Assembly: GCA_030762175.1 (NCBI GenBank)
Contig: CM060831.1
Span: 2,745,001-2,809,000, forward strand
Direction of reading: 5' to 3'
DNA from: Metallyticus violacea
Taxonomy: Eukaryota; Arthropoda; Insecta; Mantodea; Metallyticidae
DNA: 64,000 nt
Part shown: piece after piece, positions 34,414 to 47,900 of the stretch
How positions within the stretch are numbered: the first letter of the stretch is position 1
Layout: each line of letters begins with the position of its first letter
Position numbers and translations under genes: made by a program
The notes under the pieces: model-generated
What the model was told of the DNA's origin: nothing
The model's input: the letters and a program-made list of their open reading frames with translations, nothing else
Databases searched by the model: none

Positions 34414-34504
34414 CGGTTCCATACATTTATGAAAAGTAAGTGAAGCTTTAAGAGTGCGTAGTTCAACTGAATCATACAATGATATCAATTAACAGAGTTT
34501 TTCT

Positions 34505-34745
34505 GTTGAACATGAAGGTTTGTAAGATTGTTGTAATCCTCAATTTCATCTACTGATATGTTCATACTCTAAAGCCATTTCTGTAATTTGAGGAACAGTC
34601 TTTGTTTTGGAATGCTAGCGAACAAAGATGGAACATCAAAAGAGCACATTGGCAAAATCACTGCTTTGTAAATTTTTTCCACTAATTGACCTACGGCATT
34701 AGTATCCAGCTGAAGATGAGAGCAGAAGCTCTTGATTGCAACATA
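34505..34745 (-). mobile_element. PLE reverse-transcriptase N-terminal fragment
   Basis: The - strand reads CSFDVPSLFASIPKQRLFLK then WLxSMNISVDEIEDYNNLT near 34520-34660. This is the SFDVxxLFxSIP motif of PLE RT, likely the displaced 5' part of PLE 6. A degenerate hammerhead-like core (CTGAAGA, GAGAGC/GCTCTT, GATTG) lies at 34710-34737. Confidence 0.6.
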
Positions 34746-35480
34746 TCATATTTGTTAACCTCTTAGGTCTCCCCTGCATTTCTGTACCAGAAAAGGAATT
34801 TACTGTACAAGAACCTTCACTTGTGCCATACTGAAAAGCTGAGAAAAAGTTACACATATTGGGAATATTTGCCATTATGTTAAATGCAAACATGGCATCA
34901 TATATATATGTACAGTAGGGACAGCTTGAATCAGTACCTTTGATGTTCATGCTCCTAAAATCTGCTCCAAGTTGGGTTTACTTCTCTGTTAATCCATTTG
35001 ATTTTACTGGTATCGCTCAGCTAACATATGTGTTAAACAAACACCTGTTAGACGTAAAAGCTTTAGATTAATTAATTAAAGCATTAACTGTAATGAAAAT
35101 GTACATTATGTTTTCAAAATAAACATGTAATTCCAGTGTTTGCCACTGAAATAAAAAGTAATTATGTGGAACACCACATTAATTAAGGTAGGTAAATCAT
35201 GTTTTTTTTATTTTGAATTTTTATTCAGAAAAGCAGGACAGTTGGCTTTTACAAAAGGTAAGTTAGCTTTGGAACTGATAAGGAGCTGTTTACGTGTAGT
35301 TCTATAATCAAAGCATCAGGAAAGTAAAGGAGAGATGAGAGATATGCATCACCTAACAGGGTGAAGGATTAGAGTTTACATTAATTTTCATTATATGCTT
35401 TGACTCCTTCATATTAAAATTCAAAACATTTTAAATACTCGTTTATTCATAAAAGTGAAGGCATTATTATGAATTAATTA
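34746..35480. other. AT-rich stretch downstream of the fibrinogen-related gene, no recognised feature
   Basis: No coding or repeat match seen. Confidence 0.4.
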
Positions 35481-35486
35481 TTTATT
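35481..35486 (-). terminator. Candidate polyadenylation signal of the fibrinogen-related gene
   Basis: AATAAA on the - strand, 158 bases beyond the stop codon. Another AATAAA lies at 35442-35447. Confidence 0.45.
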
Positions 35487-35643
35487 AATTATTTATAAGC
35501 AATCAGAACTAGTAATACAGCTGCAGGGTTTACTCATTGCATAACATTTCTTATATTATTTTCTCCATTTCTCTGATAGATACTAATCCTTATTTGTAAT
35601 AGAGTAACAGAGTCAGTACTGTTGTGGTGTTAAATGTTGACAT

Positions 35644-35917
35644 TCAAAGCTTTTCAGGAGTTTCCTCTGGCTCCAGTTCATCTGGAATATGAAGACCTTT
35701 ATCGCTGTTTGCAGTGACATTCTTTGCTTTCTCTGCCTCAGGTTTCTTTTCTTTGCTATCTGTAATTTTGGGAAATGGATGATGATCCTTGTTTGGACGA
35801 ACCATCATGCAAGATTTGAGTAGGGAGTATCCAGGCCCATGCCAATCATACCAATACATTCCTTGATACTCGTATTGTTCTGGTAATTCTCCATTTAGGT
35901 ATCTCCCATTGAGGTTA
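35644..35917 (-). CDS. Fibrinogen-related gene exon 9 (last)
   Basis: Acceptor TCTTTTGCAG. It reads [40 protein letters not shown], then a charged tail ([16 protein letters not shown] ... EPEETPEKL) and TGA. The last conserved fibrinogen residues are MMVRP. The Cys before MMVRP is not usual in the family. Confidence 0.93.
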
Positions 35918-38900
35918 CTGCAAAAGATATAAACATTGTATAATGTTAAAACATTTGGGTATAGTAGGCTGTGGAGTGTGTAAAATCTTTACCTTGTATC
36001 ACAGCCATTATACCACCATCCTCCAGTGTGTGATTCTGCACAGTTGCCATGCTGCCAGTTATCATGGTCAATGTCATGAGTAGAAAACTTCATACCAGCA
36101 TGGTACACCAGTGAATCACCTAAACCAAACACAGGATTTGTCACTATACCATTTTCTGATTAGGGTATTATCTTTTCTTTGTATTTATTATTGTTTTGAC
36201 TACATTGGTTTTCATGCAATGTAAGTAGATTGCACGTGAAGTCTGTAGTTATGAATGAATTGAATTGAATTAATGATGGTGCAAATGAGCTTGGATGCCT
36301 TGGTGCCTTAAAGCTATCTGACATTCATTTTTTTCAAAGGGTAAGGGAAAAAACCTTACCCAAACAGCTTGACATGACAGTTGCTAGTACTACCACTAGA
36401 ACTCGGAGACAGTCAGAATCAGTCTTAAAGACAGCTCAGAATTGGGGTCACAGCCTTGGTGCCTTAAAGCTATCTGACATTCATTTTTTTCAAAGGGTAA
36501 GGGAAAAAACCTTACCCAAACAGCTTGACATGACAGTTGCTAGTACTACCACTAGAACTCAGAGACAGTCAGAATCAGTCTTAAAGACAGCTCAGAATTG
36601 GGGTCACAGGTTCAAATCTAGCTGGGGGTTTAAACTAGAGATTTTATCCAGCCCAAAACTGACTTCAGCTATTCTGCCCGCTTGATTTACGTGCAAGGAA
36701 AACTTCTTTTTAACACCCCCATTTTTAAAAAATGTTAATTTCCGTGCAAAATTACCATAACATTATTCTTTCTTTAAGGAAAAATGCAGTATTTTATGAG
36801 AATTTATTGATGAATGAAATTTTACAGGACATTGCATTTTCAATACAGCTCTTGTCAAATAATGATTCTGAACACATATGAATGTAATATAGTAAAACTT
36901 GCTCTAAACATAATCCCATTGGACCATAATAATTTTCCAGATTACATCAAATACACTTGTCTACATGCATTTTACAAATTAACTTGCATCATAAATATGA
37001 ATTTGTAATTATGCATATATTTATATGTACTCCTATGTAATAGATGTTTTTCACTTACTGTATATTGTACAATAGAATACTGCACTATTATACTAATTAA
37101 CACTAACATAATGAATGCACATGTAAGGTATGTACGGTAATTTTCTGTAACTTTATTTTCTTGCATTATTATCCATAAGTTTATTTGTCTTATGTCTCAC
37201 TCACTTTTTTCACCATATATCAAGGAGGGAGATTTGTTTGAATATTTTATTTACATTTTTTTATGCAATTTTATGCACTATACAATAGTTCCAAAACTTG
37301 GGAGAATTGTGTGCTGTAATTGCTTAGCATGGTTTATGTATGCGATTGCTTCTTCATGCAAATTAATTTTCCTGAAACCATCTTTATCTTGTTCTTTTTC
37401 TTCTTCATTTGTTTCCTCATCTTCTGCATTGCATATTTCTATTAGATCTGTAAAGAGTGAGTTGACAGGAGGTCGTCCCTTTGAATGAAGTTATCTGGAT
37501 TGCATGAAATGTTCTACATTTTAATTAATCCATCAATTGTTGCTGCATTTTCTTCAGCATCTTGATGAATACAGGAGCATCATGTTCATCATCTTCAAAC
37601 CCTGCTTTGTTGCAGCACTTGGTGACAGTTTCAGGCTTTAATTCTTTTATTGCCATACCAATCCAATTCACTGCATTCAGGGCAGAAACTGTTGTGCAAT
37701 GCACCTTCAGCTTATTCAGCACTGAGAATAAGAGACTCAATCGATAATCGCCTATAAGGGACTTGAATGTGTAAATAACTTTTCGATCATAGGTTGTGTG
37801 ATGCTAGTTGAACCAGACAGAAGCCAAGCCAATTTCACGTTTGATTACTTGACTTTGGAGTGACATGTTCCATTGTCTAGGAAAAGGAGCACTTGGCAAT
37901 TTTCTTTATTCCTTTAGACATTGCAAGAACCCAGCCACTCTTCCATAAGACCATGCACCATCCATGTCTTTTTATTGCTTCACCATGTGACTGGAGGCTT
38001 GCTGACATCTGTGTTTTTGAAACAGTGGGGTTTTGCTGCCTTTCCAGTAACCAGTGGCTTCACCATTTGACCTAACGTGTTTCTGCACAGTAGTATGTGA
38101 GTCTGTCCTTGGACATTTTTCTGCCAATGCACTTTTCACTTCAAATTACAAGAGATTTTGAAGGCACTGCACAATAAAATAGTCTCCATTTCATCAGCAT
38201 TGATATCCTCAGGGTTATAATTACAATTAGAATGTGCAGTTTTGTTTTCCATTCTGTTGCTACAACTTCCTGCCATCCTTAGCTTCCCCACACATGCTTT
38301 GAAGCTGTCCATCCATCCTGTAGATGCCTGAAACTCTGTATTCCCTAACTCTTTAGTGACTTTCAGAGCCTCACTGTGCAAAATGGGCCCAAACAATGGT
38401 AAGTTTTTTGCCCATGCACATACGAACTATTCCTACACTAACTCATTAATTTCTTCATTTCTTGTCTTTTTCGCTTTCTTTTCATTTACCCATTTTCTTT
38501 CATCCACTTTTCTCCTATCTGATCTTTATTCTTTAGCATTTTGTAAATTTGTGTTTTACCACTTTTTTTTTAATAGTGTTTAATGCTCGTTTTACTACTG
38601 AGGCACCACAGGCGGTGGACACTGATGATACATAAGGTGAAATATATTGGGAAAAGATTTTTTTTTAAGGAAACGTTCCAAGCCTAAGTTTAGGGTACCT
38701 ACCCGGCATTTGCCATTTATAAGGGCTGAGGAAAACCTGGAAAAAACCTCAGTCAGGGAGGACGGTCCTGGTGTGATTCGAACACCAGATCTCCAGCTCA
38801 TGAGTTTGCACCTATGACCTCGGCTACTTGTGGCGGTTTACTGCACATAAAGTTTATCTTGCTCACTTGCCAGGATTATTTACCTTCATCTTTTCGTTAA

Positions 38901-41900
38901 ATGCTAGCAACACAAACTTTTTGTTTGACATGATGTTGGAAAGAGTGCCTGGCAGAAATAATAAAACAATAATGTAGGTACATAGTACATTTCTCGGGGG
39001 ACTTGACCTTCCAGGTAAACTACATAGCTGAATTGGACAAAAGCCACCCCTCTATCACACCCTAACAGTACTGTTAGGGCTTTACAATCTTCACAGTAAA
39101 AGTAACATGCCTATATAGATGTGAATAACAAAGATGTACTGTAATACAATATTACATATAATGCTGTTTTTTTTCTGCATTATACAATGAAATATTAATT
39201 AAAATTTAAAATTTACATTCTGTTTCTGCAATAAGCATGTTCCATTTTATACAATAAATTGACATATAAAATATATTGAATGCATTTGGACTGAAATATT
39301 TGTATGCTTTAGCCAGATTCTGGAATTATACATGTACAGCTTTGATCAAGTTTTACTATATATTGAATAGAAAGCTGTACAATTTTTTTTTCAGCAAACT
39401 ATATTACAATTAAATTTACATAAACAAAACATCTAAGAATTTAGCAATACTAAAACTAAGTTCTCCCATACCTTAACCACCAGGTTATAAATAGTAAAGA
39501 ACCCCTAAAATAAATGACCATTTTCACAATTGTGTGTGCCTTCAAGCTCCTTCCCCACACTTCTCCTTCACTTATCCCTTACTTTTCCTAAGAATTCCCC
39601 AATCTTGTTTATTTTATCTACCCTTATATCTAATATTTTAATTGCCACTTTATCTTGTTGTAGTTTTTCCCATTTTTATCCCAGATACCATCCCTCCACC
39701 TTTTTAGCATTTCACATTTTCCAGTGTATATTTGACCTAAAATGGATAACAGATTAATTCCTCAGTAATTGCTTAGGTTATTTATATGATAAATAACCCT
39801 TTATGTAGTGGTATAATGATACTCACTTTCTAATTCTCAAATATAACCTTCCTCTCCTTAATTCAATTTATTAATTCTGTTAGTAGCCTCACACCTCTTT
39901 CCTTATCCCCAAATGTTTTCCAAAATTTTCCTGGAATTCCATCTATTCCTGACTTGTCATAATTTTGACTCTTTATCTAAACATTCTATCCTATACATAG
40001 TGCTATCTAAATTTAATTCATAACGTTGTTCTTTTCCATCACCTAACAGAGTTCTAAAGTAATATTTCCATTCCATTGGCATTATCTTATTTCCCACCTT
40101 TTTCTTTCCCAATATATCCTTAACAACTGATCTTAAATATTGAATATCTTTAGCTGTCAGTGCTTTCTTAATTTTTTTACCATTCTCTGCTGCTACTTTT
40201 CCTTTTTATCCTCCCCCCAGGCACTTATATCCATTTTTTTTAACAAAAATATTAGCCTTTCTTCCTCTTCTGACCTTTCCACCTTATTAAATCCTTGAAC
40301 ACTTCTTTCCATCATACCATTCATAACCTTTTATGTTTGTTCTTTGCATGTTTCCATTTTACTTCCTACCCACCTTACCACTGACTCTACCTTTTCCAAT
40401 GCCCCTTCAGTCTTTCCTGTTTTCAGTGCCTCTAAAATTCCTGTCATGCATATTTCTCTTTCTATTCTTTAAATTTAATTAGTTTTGTTAGGTAGTAACA
40501 ACTAATTTGTCAGTTCCTATTAATATAGTGCACATTTTACAAGAATGCCTTTTTTGAAAAAATGCTTATAAATATACTCTCCCTGACATTATTTAACAAT
40601 ATATATATACCTTAATACAAATGTTATTTTATGTAACCATCTAAGGCTAACATTCTAGAGTATTAATAATTAAAAAATAAATTCATATCCTCCCATTTTG
40701 AAAACAATATTTTCTCTACCTCAATGTGCACAGTGACATTTATTGAACAGTTTTGCTTGAAAAACTCTACATACATGTTCTTAAAACATTATATATAATG
40801 ATGCAGTAAGTAATTACTTACCATCTAGAGGAATCTGTGATTATTTTATGGTTTATTGATAGCTTAAGATTTTTTCTCAGAGTCAGTCCCCAGCTGAAGA
40901 TGAGAGCGAATGCTCTTGAAACATGTTCTGAAGAATTAATCAGTTAGTGAAAGTTTTAGTGTCACCTAATACTGACTCAGTTGTATATGTAACAACTTCA
41001 CTGTTCCTAACTTCTTTTAAGATTACAAAATGAACGAAATTTTATTTCAGTAAAAATATGAATATTAACTTTACACATGGCAACTATATCTCCACTTCCT
41101 CAGTAATCGCCTGTACTCATTGACTTGTAACTCGTAATTTATGCACGCCATAAATATTCCTACATACCTGCATCACCTTCATAATTCCCTAGGAAACTGA
41201 TAGAATAACCCTCAACTTCTGAGCCAACTGCAAAAGCTGAGTATTGTGCATAAGCTGTTTCCAGGCTAAAATCCTCCAGTTGTATCAGCAGCTCTGTAAC
41301 CTAAAACAATGACGAATGTTTCATTCTGTGTCTTGGCTCTTAATAAGGAAGTTTAAGTCTAACATTGTCTATCTCACCTTGTAGTTGGTTAAGATATGAA
41401 GTTTTTCCAGTCCCAGCCAAAACTCTCCACCAATATTTCCAAAGCCTTGCTTGTAATCTTGCCAACCACGGTAAAAATCAACTATGCCTTCAAAACGATT
41501 TTGCACCACCTGTTGAAAATGCCCATAAAAAACTTTGTTAGAACATGGGTCTTAGCTAATTATCTGCCAAATAGAAATTACACAGCTAGACACCAAACCT
41601 CGCCGTTCAAGATAAAAACTTAAGCAATGTGATGCAACATCCTGCAATGCTTTAATATTGAAAATTGGCAAAGGGCTGTGTTTACTGTGGATATGCATGA
41701 AAGAATGGATCATTAAGCAACGAGAGAGAAACAGTAGTGGGGAAAAAAAAAAGGAATGAAATTTTTAAAATAAGAAAAGTTCAAATGTGGGACACAATGT
41801 AACTACAGTTGTAGGAATTTCACAGTAAACTGTAACAATAACAACTACTTTTGATGAGACTCACTGAAATTTGCTAATTTTTAAACATTACTTGAATGTA

Positions 41901-44900
41901 TTTCAAAGTCTGTTGGCTTTCATCAACTCTAATTTACTGGCAGCTTTTTTTTAATAGTATTTAAAGCCGGTTTTTACTGCTGAGGCTCATGAACAGTGGG
42001 TATTAATGATTTATGAGATTTTATTTTATGTCGGACAAAAGTCCATCAACCCTGGCTGGGTTGGAACCTGTAATCTTGGATCTATGAGGCAAGTATGATT
42101 ACCACTATATCCCAGGAAGCATAATATGAAATGATTAATTGGGTAAAGGTCTTTTATTAAGGAAGGAACACATTCTAGGCCTAAGTTTAGGGTTCCTTCC
42201 CGGCATTTGCCGTTTATGAGGACTAGAAAAACCTGAAAAAAACCTCAATCAGGAAGGACATTCCTGGCGGGAATCAAATTAATTCCAGACCTCTCACTCA
42301 TGAGTATATGCCTTAACGACCTTGGCAGTAATATTAATTTTCCAAATGTGATATGCAGATATCTGTATGTAAACTATATGAAGTTCCCAGATGTGGACAT
42401 TTTGTTTTATGGTAAATCAATAGTAAAATTTTTCTTTATTTTCATGCATTTACTTATTTACATAAAATGGTTTGCAGAGAAATGTCTTGCACCACACAGG
42501 AAAGTTGACAGTGAATCAGTGCTGATAATGAAGACAACAGCTTGAAACTTGTACAAGTATTTTCATTAAAATATTAATAAATTACAGTTTAATTTAGAAA
42601 ACACAAATTGTAAACAGTCATATAGCAACATTTGTAATACTCTCCAGTAGCTAAAATATTTTAAAATGATTAAAAACACCTTCGTGGCCTCACTCTTAAT
42701 AAACAAGGAAACTTAAAAACATTTAAAATATTAATATAATGATAAAACACTCTTTGTTGCAACAAAATGAACCAAATCAGATTAGAAAATGTGGACTATA
42801 AGGTAGAATCTGATCTTTTTATTGATGAAAATGAAGCCTTCAACATGCACTTACATTACAACAAACCAGAAATCAAACAGTACCTTAAACTAAAAGAAAA
42901 AAGAAGATATAAAGTAGCAGATATATGGTTTTTGAATAGATGTTTAAAAGAGAGAGTTTGCTCAAAATTTGTTAGGAAGGTGGTCGAGTTTAATAAAAAT
43001 GTTTACACACAACTGAAAAGAAAGTTCTTGAATTAGAAAAATGCAAACATTATGGAGACATTGCGACAATAGATTTGGAATTATATGAATTACATTTAAA
43101 ATGATCAAAGTCCTTGGTCACCACTTTTTGAGAAACTTTAGAAAATAATATATTAGAAATTATTAGTTTCAGAGTTAAACAAAAAGCAATATATTAGAAA
43201 AAGAAATTTAACAAATTACATAAAACAATGGTAGACAAGGCCAAAATCATCTCAAAACCTAACCTCAAAGTATTCAATCTCTCCAAAGAAAGATTTAACA
43301 CAAATAAAATAGAATTATTGAATAAAGGGATCAATACTTGTATCAGCTTTTCATCCAGTTTAGAAGAATATATAGCAGATACTGAACTTGTCATTGAAAA
43401 CCTCAATTTCATAGATCAAAATTTTGTCAGGAAAAATTTTGTCCTTCTTGTAATGTAACCTTTCATTATATTACAAGAAGGAACATAAATAAAAAAGAGG
43501 AAGAAAAATCAGCAGTGGCTAGACATTTTTGGAAGGAACAGCATATTATTAACAGGAATCCCAAACTACTCAAAAATATCACAGGAAAAACAGAACTTAC
43601 AATCTGGGAAAGCTTATATCTGGAAGAACAAAAACTATGTATTTAACTTTGAAATCCTGCCAAGTGACATCCCAATACAGAAATTCATCCAACCAGCACC
43701 AGAGACAAACCAAACCAATAAGAAGAATATAGCTGGCAGTTGATCTGGACCTGAGGATGGGAGCAATTAGCTCTTGAAACTTTTCCTCCTTAAATTAATA
43801 AGTGATGTGTTACAAATTTGACTCAAGTATATTAAATTTGTTAGTATATTACAAGAAATTCAAAAAAGAAACTGAAGCCCTAATTTTCATCCAAGATTTA
43901 TTAAAGCTCTAAGCAATAAAGATGTAATTCATTTAAGAACTTTCGAAAAATAAGACATTTTTAAAAGATTCTTTTGGAACTCACACAGTGAAGCTTGTTA
44001 AATGTAAATTATATTTAATCTGTCATCTAACACACTCTTATGCTTCACTTACTTTTAAATACAGTGGGACCGGTTTGAAGAGACATCCTCTCCATCTTCA
44101 ACCAGCTTGACATCTCAGCTCCCAATCAAAATACTCCACAAACTTATTGAGACATTGGTTTGCACCAGTACTGCAAACTAAGTCTCCTACAGATGATAAC
44201 CATGAATACAAACTTTATGCATAAGATAAACGTTTACTGCAGACATTGTTTTTTGCATTATGGAACATTTATGGAAAATTAAATGTTGCAATGTTTGGAA
44301 TTAGTGCAAACCAGCAAACTCCTGCTTGACAAATATAGTAAAAAAGAGAGAATGATTGTCTTCATATATGGAAATTAAAAGAATTGTGGGGAAATATAGA
44401 TAATTTTTTCCTTATTTGTGAGAATTCTAGAGGTTCTAAGGTACAGAAAAATAGAGGAAAGAGACAATTAATGAGAAATATTGACAATTAGGAAAGAGAT
44501 GTGTTAGATATCAGAAACTAGAAGTCTGATAAAAGATTTGGGGAAATTCTTGTAAATAGTTAAGAAAAAATATGATGGTCTCTTAAAAAGTGGAATGAAA
44601 TTGAAAGAAACTGAGGACATAATTAGAATCTTGGTTACCTCGGGACTAATTGATTGATATATAATTGAATTATTGTATGATTTAGTTGTGAACTACAAAC
44701 TCTTAATGCTTCACTTACTTGTCATAATATATAGAATCAGTTTCCAGAACATTTGACTTTCATCATCAGCCAGGCTAAAATTCAACTGAATTGATGATGA
44801 GAATGAAATGTTTTTGAAACTGGTTCTATACATTATGACAAGTAAGTGAAGCATTAAGAGTGTGTAGTTCAACTAAATCATACAATGATATCAATTATAT

Positions 44901-47900
44901 GATTGGCTTCACTGTGCAGGTTCCAATTTACATTTTAATTAATGATTGATATATGTTAAGATTTATAGGTAAAATGTGTTGTTGTAGATCTAATGTGCAG
45001 GATTTTGATCCATCAGTTTTTCCCTGGGCAGCCAATATAATTTGTGTATTTTCCCATCAGGTGCAGCTTTCCTCAGTTCTGTGCATTCCAATAAATGTTC
45101 TCCGTTTAGAATCTTGTCAGTATTGCAGATCTTACATGTGTTATCATTTATAAAACCAAATCTGGTAGATGTTCTGCCAGACAACCATGTCCAGTTGCCA
45201 GTCTAAAATGAGCAACTACTTCCTTCCTTGATACATTTTTTATTTTATGTACTGTTTCTTTTATATTAGAACAATTTTATTAGATATTTCCACTTGAACA
45301 TTATGTTAATATTTATGTTCTATGGTTGTTTTGATATTTTTTAATTTTTCTTTTAATCCACAGGGCTTTATTGGTTTTGAATATAGCACTGCCACCTTTT
45401 TAGCCAGAAAGTCTGCAATCTCATTACCTATCACTCCCACATGTGCTGGTATCCACAGTAGTATTATTTGTTGAAATTTTGTTTGGAGTAATCTATAAGA
45501 TCTCACGTCCCTTACATTGTAACATTCATATGAACTATCATATTGTTCTATAGCTTGTATAGCAGAAGCTGAGTCAGTGAGAATCTACTTTATTTTCTTT
45601 CATATCAGTCCTATAGTTTGTATTTGTGCATTATATTGGCTGACTTCTGCACAATGTTGTAGCCTATTTAGCATTACCACATGGAGGCAGGCTACTTTAT
45701 CCCCCTTATAGGTAAAATGTTAGTTGATATGACTTGGCGAAAACCAGTCTTGATTCATATAACTTATTAAAAATTATGCTAAGTCGTTAATATTTTGCAA
45801 AGAATGTAAGAGGTTAAGTCTATATATGGAATGTATTTAAGGGAGACCACTCCTTTTAGGTTTTCTGAGAGGTTTGGCCTTCATTATTTAAAATTAATAA
45901 GGGGGGATGGCATTAGGAATTACCAAAGACACTAAAGGATTAGAACTGTTTAGCCAAATTCCCTTTTTGTAATTATGTATGTCTTATTATGACCAATAAA
46001 TCAATATCAACACTGAAAACATTCTCAGTTTCTCTCTAGGAAACTAGATGAGAACCCCTAAAAAATAATTTACACATATAACACTGATAGAGAGCAATGC
46101 ACAGTGCTAGTCAGCATGTTTTTAAAACACAGATTTTTTTTCCCTTCCTGTTGGCACAACAGCCCTTGAAGGTTCAAGGCTGTGGGCAGTGACAGTTGCA
46201 CCCTCTGATTCCATCTCAGGACTTCATTGACAGAGGGCAGTATGTGGTTAGCACACCAGCTCTCCACCAGTCATATCACACAACTCCTGAGATCAAATTT
46301 TGCCATCTCTCTATCAGGCAGCTCCCCAATTGTCCTATGAGGCCAGGTAAATATCCATACCACACCTCAGAAATTTCTGAGTAAGCACAGGGAATTGAAC
46401 TTGGTACCTCCCAGGCTGCAGTTAATAATGCTACCACTAGACCAGGGAAGCAATCAAAACACTGAATAAGGAGAAGATACCGAACAAAATGTCTTTAATT
46501 TGTCAAATATTATAACAAACTTCTTCAAATTTAAGAGCTTTTTAAAACAGTGTTACACATCCAATTCTAATGTATTCAGGAATTGATACAGTGAAAACGA
46601 GATAAAAGGATCAGTAGATAAAATATTTTAAAATGCTTAAGAACATCTTCATGGACTCACTTTTAATGAACAAGGAAAGAAATTGAGTTAAAAACATTTA
46701 AAATATTAAATAATGATAAAGCACTCTTAATGTTTCACTCTCAAAATTTAAAAATTCAAGACATGTTTCATGAGACCTTTGCTCATATTGTCATCTGTTA
46801 AATGACTGGTGGGTCATACTAGGTTGGAAAGGTAGGCAACTGTGAGGACTCTGGTGGTTTGTTGATAAACTTTCAGAATATTGTCTGCTTCCAGAATATG
46901 GAAATTCATGAACTTGGTTCATATTTCTTTATGAAAATCTTTTTCCATATGTCAAGTTCCTTGGGATGTAGAACAGTTTTTAATAAAGTGATTCCTTTTT
47001 CTATTTCATGATGTTCATTCCAAAAATGTGCTGCTATGACCGATTTTTCTATCTGTTTATAATGAATATTTCTCCAATGATCCTTTAATCTGCTGCCTAT
47101 ATTTCTCTTGGTCTTACCTATGCATATTTTTTCAGTCTTTACAAATGATCGCGTATACACCTGATTTTTTCCTCTTGGGTCTGGAATCTGCTTTATTTAA
47201 CTTCAATAATTTGCCAACACTGTATCTGTTCTGAGATGCTAATGTTTCACTGTTTGAAAATGTAATATTAGCTTGTGGGTGGTAAGTGAACTTTTTGTAA
47301 GTTTTTTTCTTTTGATAAGGCAGTCAGGGTGGTAATTTGTTTAATTTCCTTTTGTTTTAGGTGTTTTTTAATTTTGTGATCAATCATTTGTTATTTGAAC
47401 CCATTAGTTTCTATTATATGCAGGTATTCTTTTTTATATTCATCTTTGTTAAGTGATACATTAACTAATCTGAATACCATGCTCTTGAAAGCTGCTTCCT
47501 TATGAGATCTTGGGTTAAAACTTAATATAATTGTCAATGTGTGTATTCTTTCTGTAAATGCCAAATTCTAGTTCGTTCTTACTTTTTATTATCTTTAAAT
47601 CCAAAAATGGTAATATGCTGTTGGTTTCAATTTTATAGTGAATTTAACTGTGGGCTCCTGCAGATTTAATAATTTCAGTGCATCTTCTATATATCTCTTT
47701 TGTGCAATAGCAAATATATCATCTACCTATCTATACCAGACCTTGAAGATGTAGGAGAAGGCTTTAGTGATATGTGTTTCAAAAGAACTCATAAATAAGT
47801 CACCTAGGAAGGGTGGAAAAGGGCTGACGATTATCAGCCGTGATTTTTGTTTGAAAATTTTTCCTTCAAACCTGAAAAAGGCTTGATTTAAGCAAAGTTC

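Larger units (their letters stand above)
33195..34490 (-). mobile_element. Penelope-like element 6
   Basis: The - strand GIY-YIG segment near 33540-33640 reads CLDCDRMYIGRTIKNLETRT. RT thumb remnants lie at 33880-34160. The ends are two different termini in opposite orientation: 33195-33290 (TGACACTATACTTTACTAAC) and 34372-34490 (AACCGGTTCC, GTAGTTCAACTGAATCATAC). Confidence 0.75.

Noticed and set aside
33062..35640. MAP3K4 kinase-domain exons
   Set aside because: I looked for GEGxxGxVY, HRDIKGAN, DFG and APE blocks on the + strand here and further right and saw none; the region is PLE sequence.
38367..40450. T/C-rich + strand ORFs (for example 39530-39757)
   Set aside because: They are antisense to A/G-rich LINE and transposon coding remnants.
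46130..46460. Functional tRNA gene from good A and B boxes
   Set aside because: No acceptor-stem pairing or anticodon-arm cloverleaf; the body extends about 250 bp, so it is a SINE.
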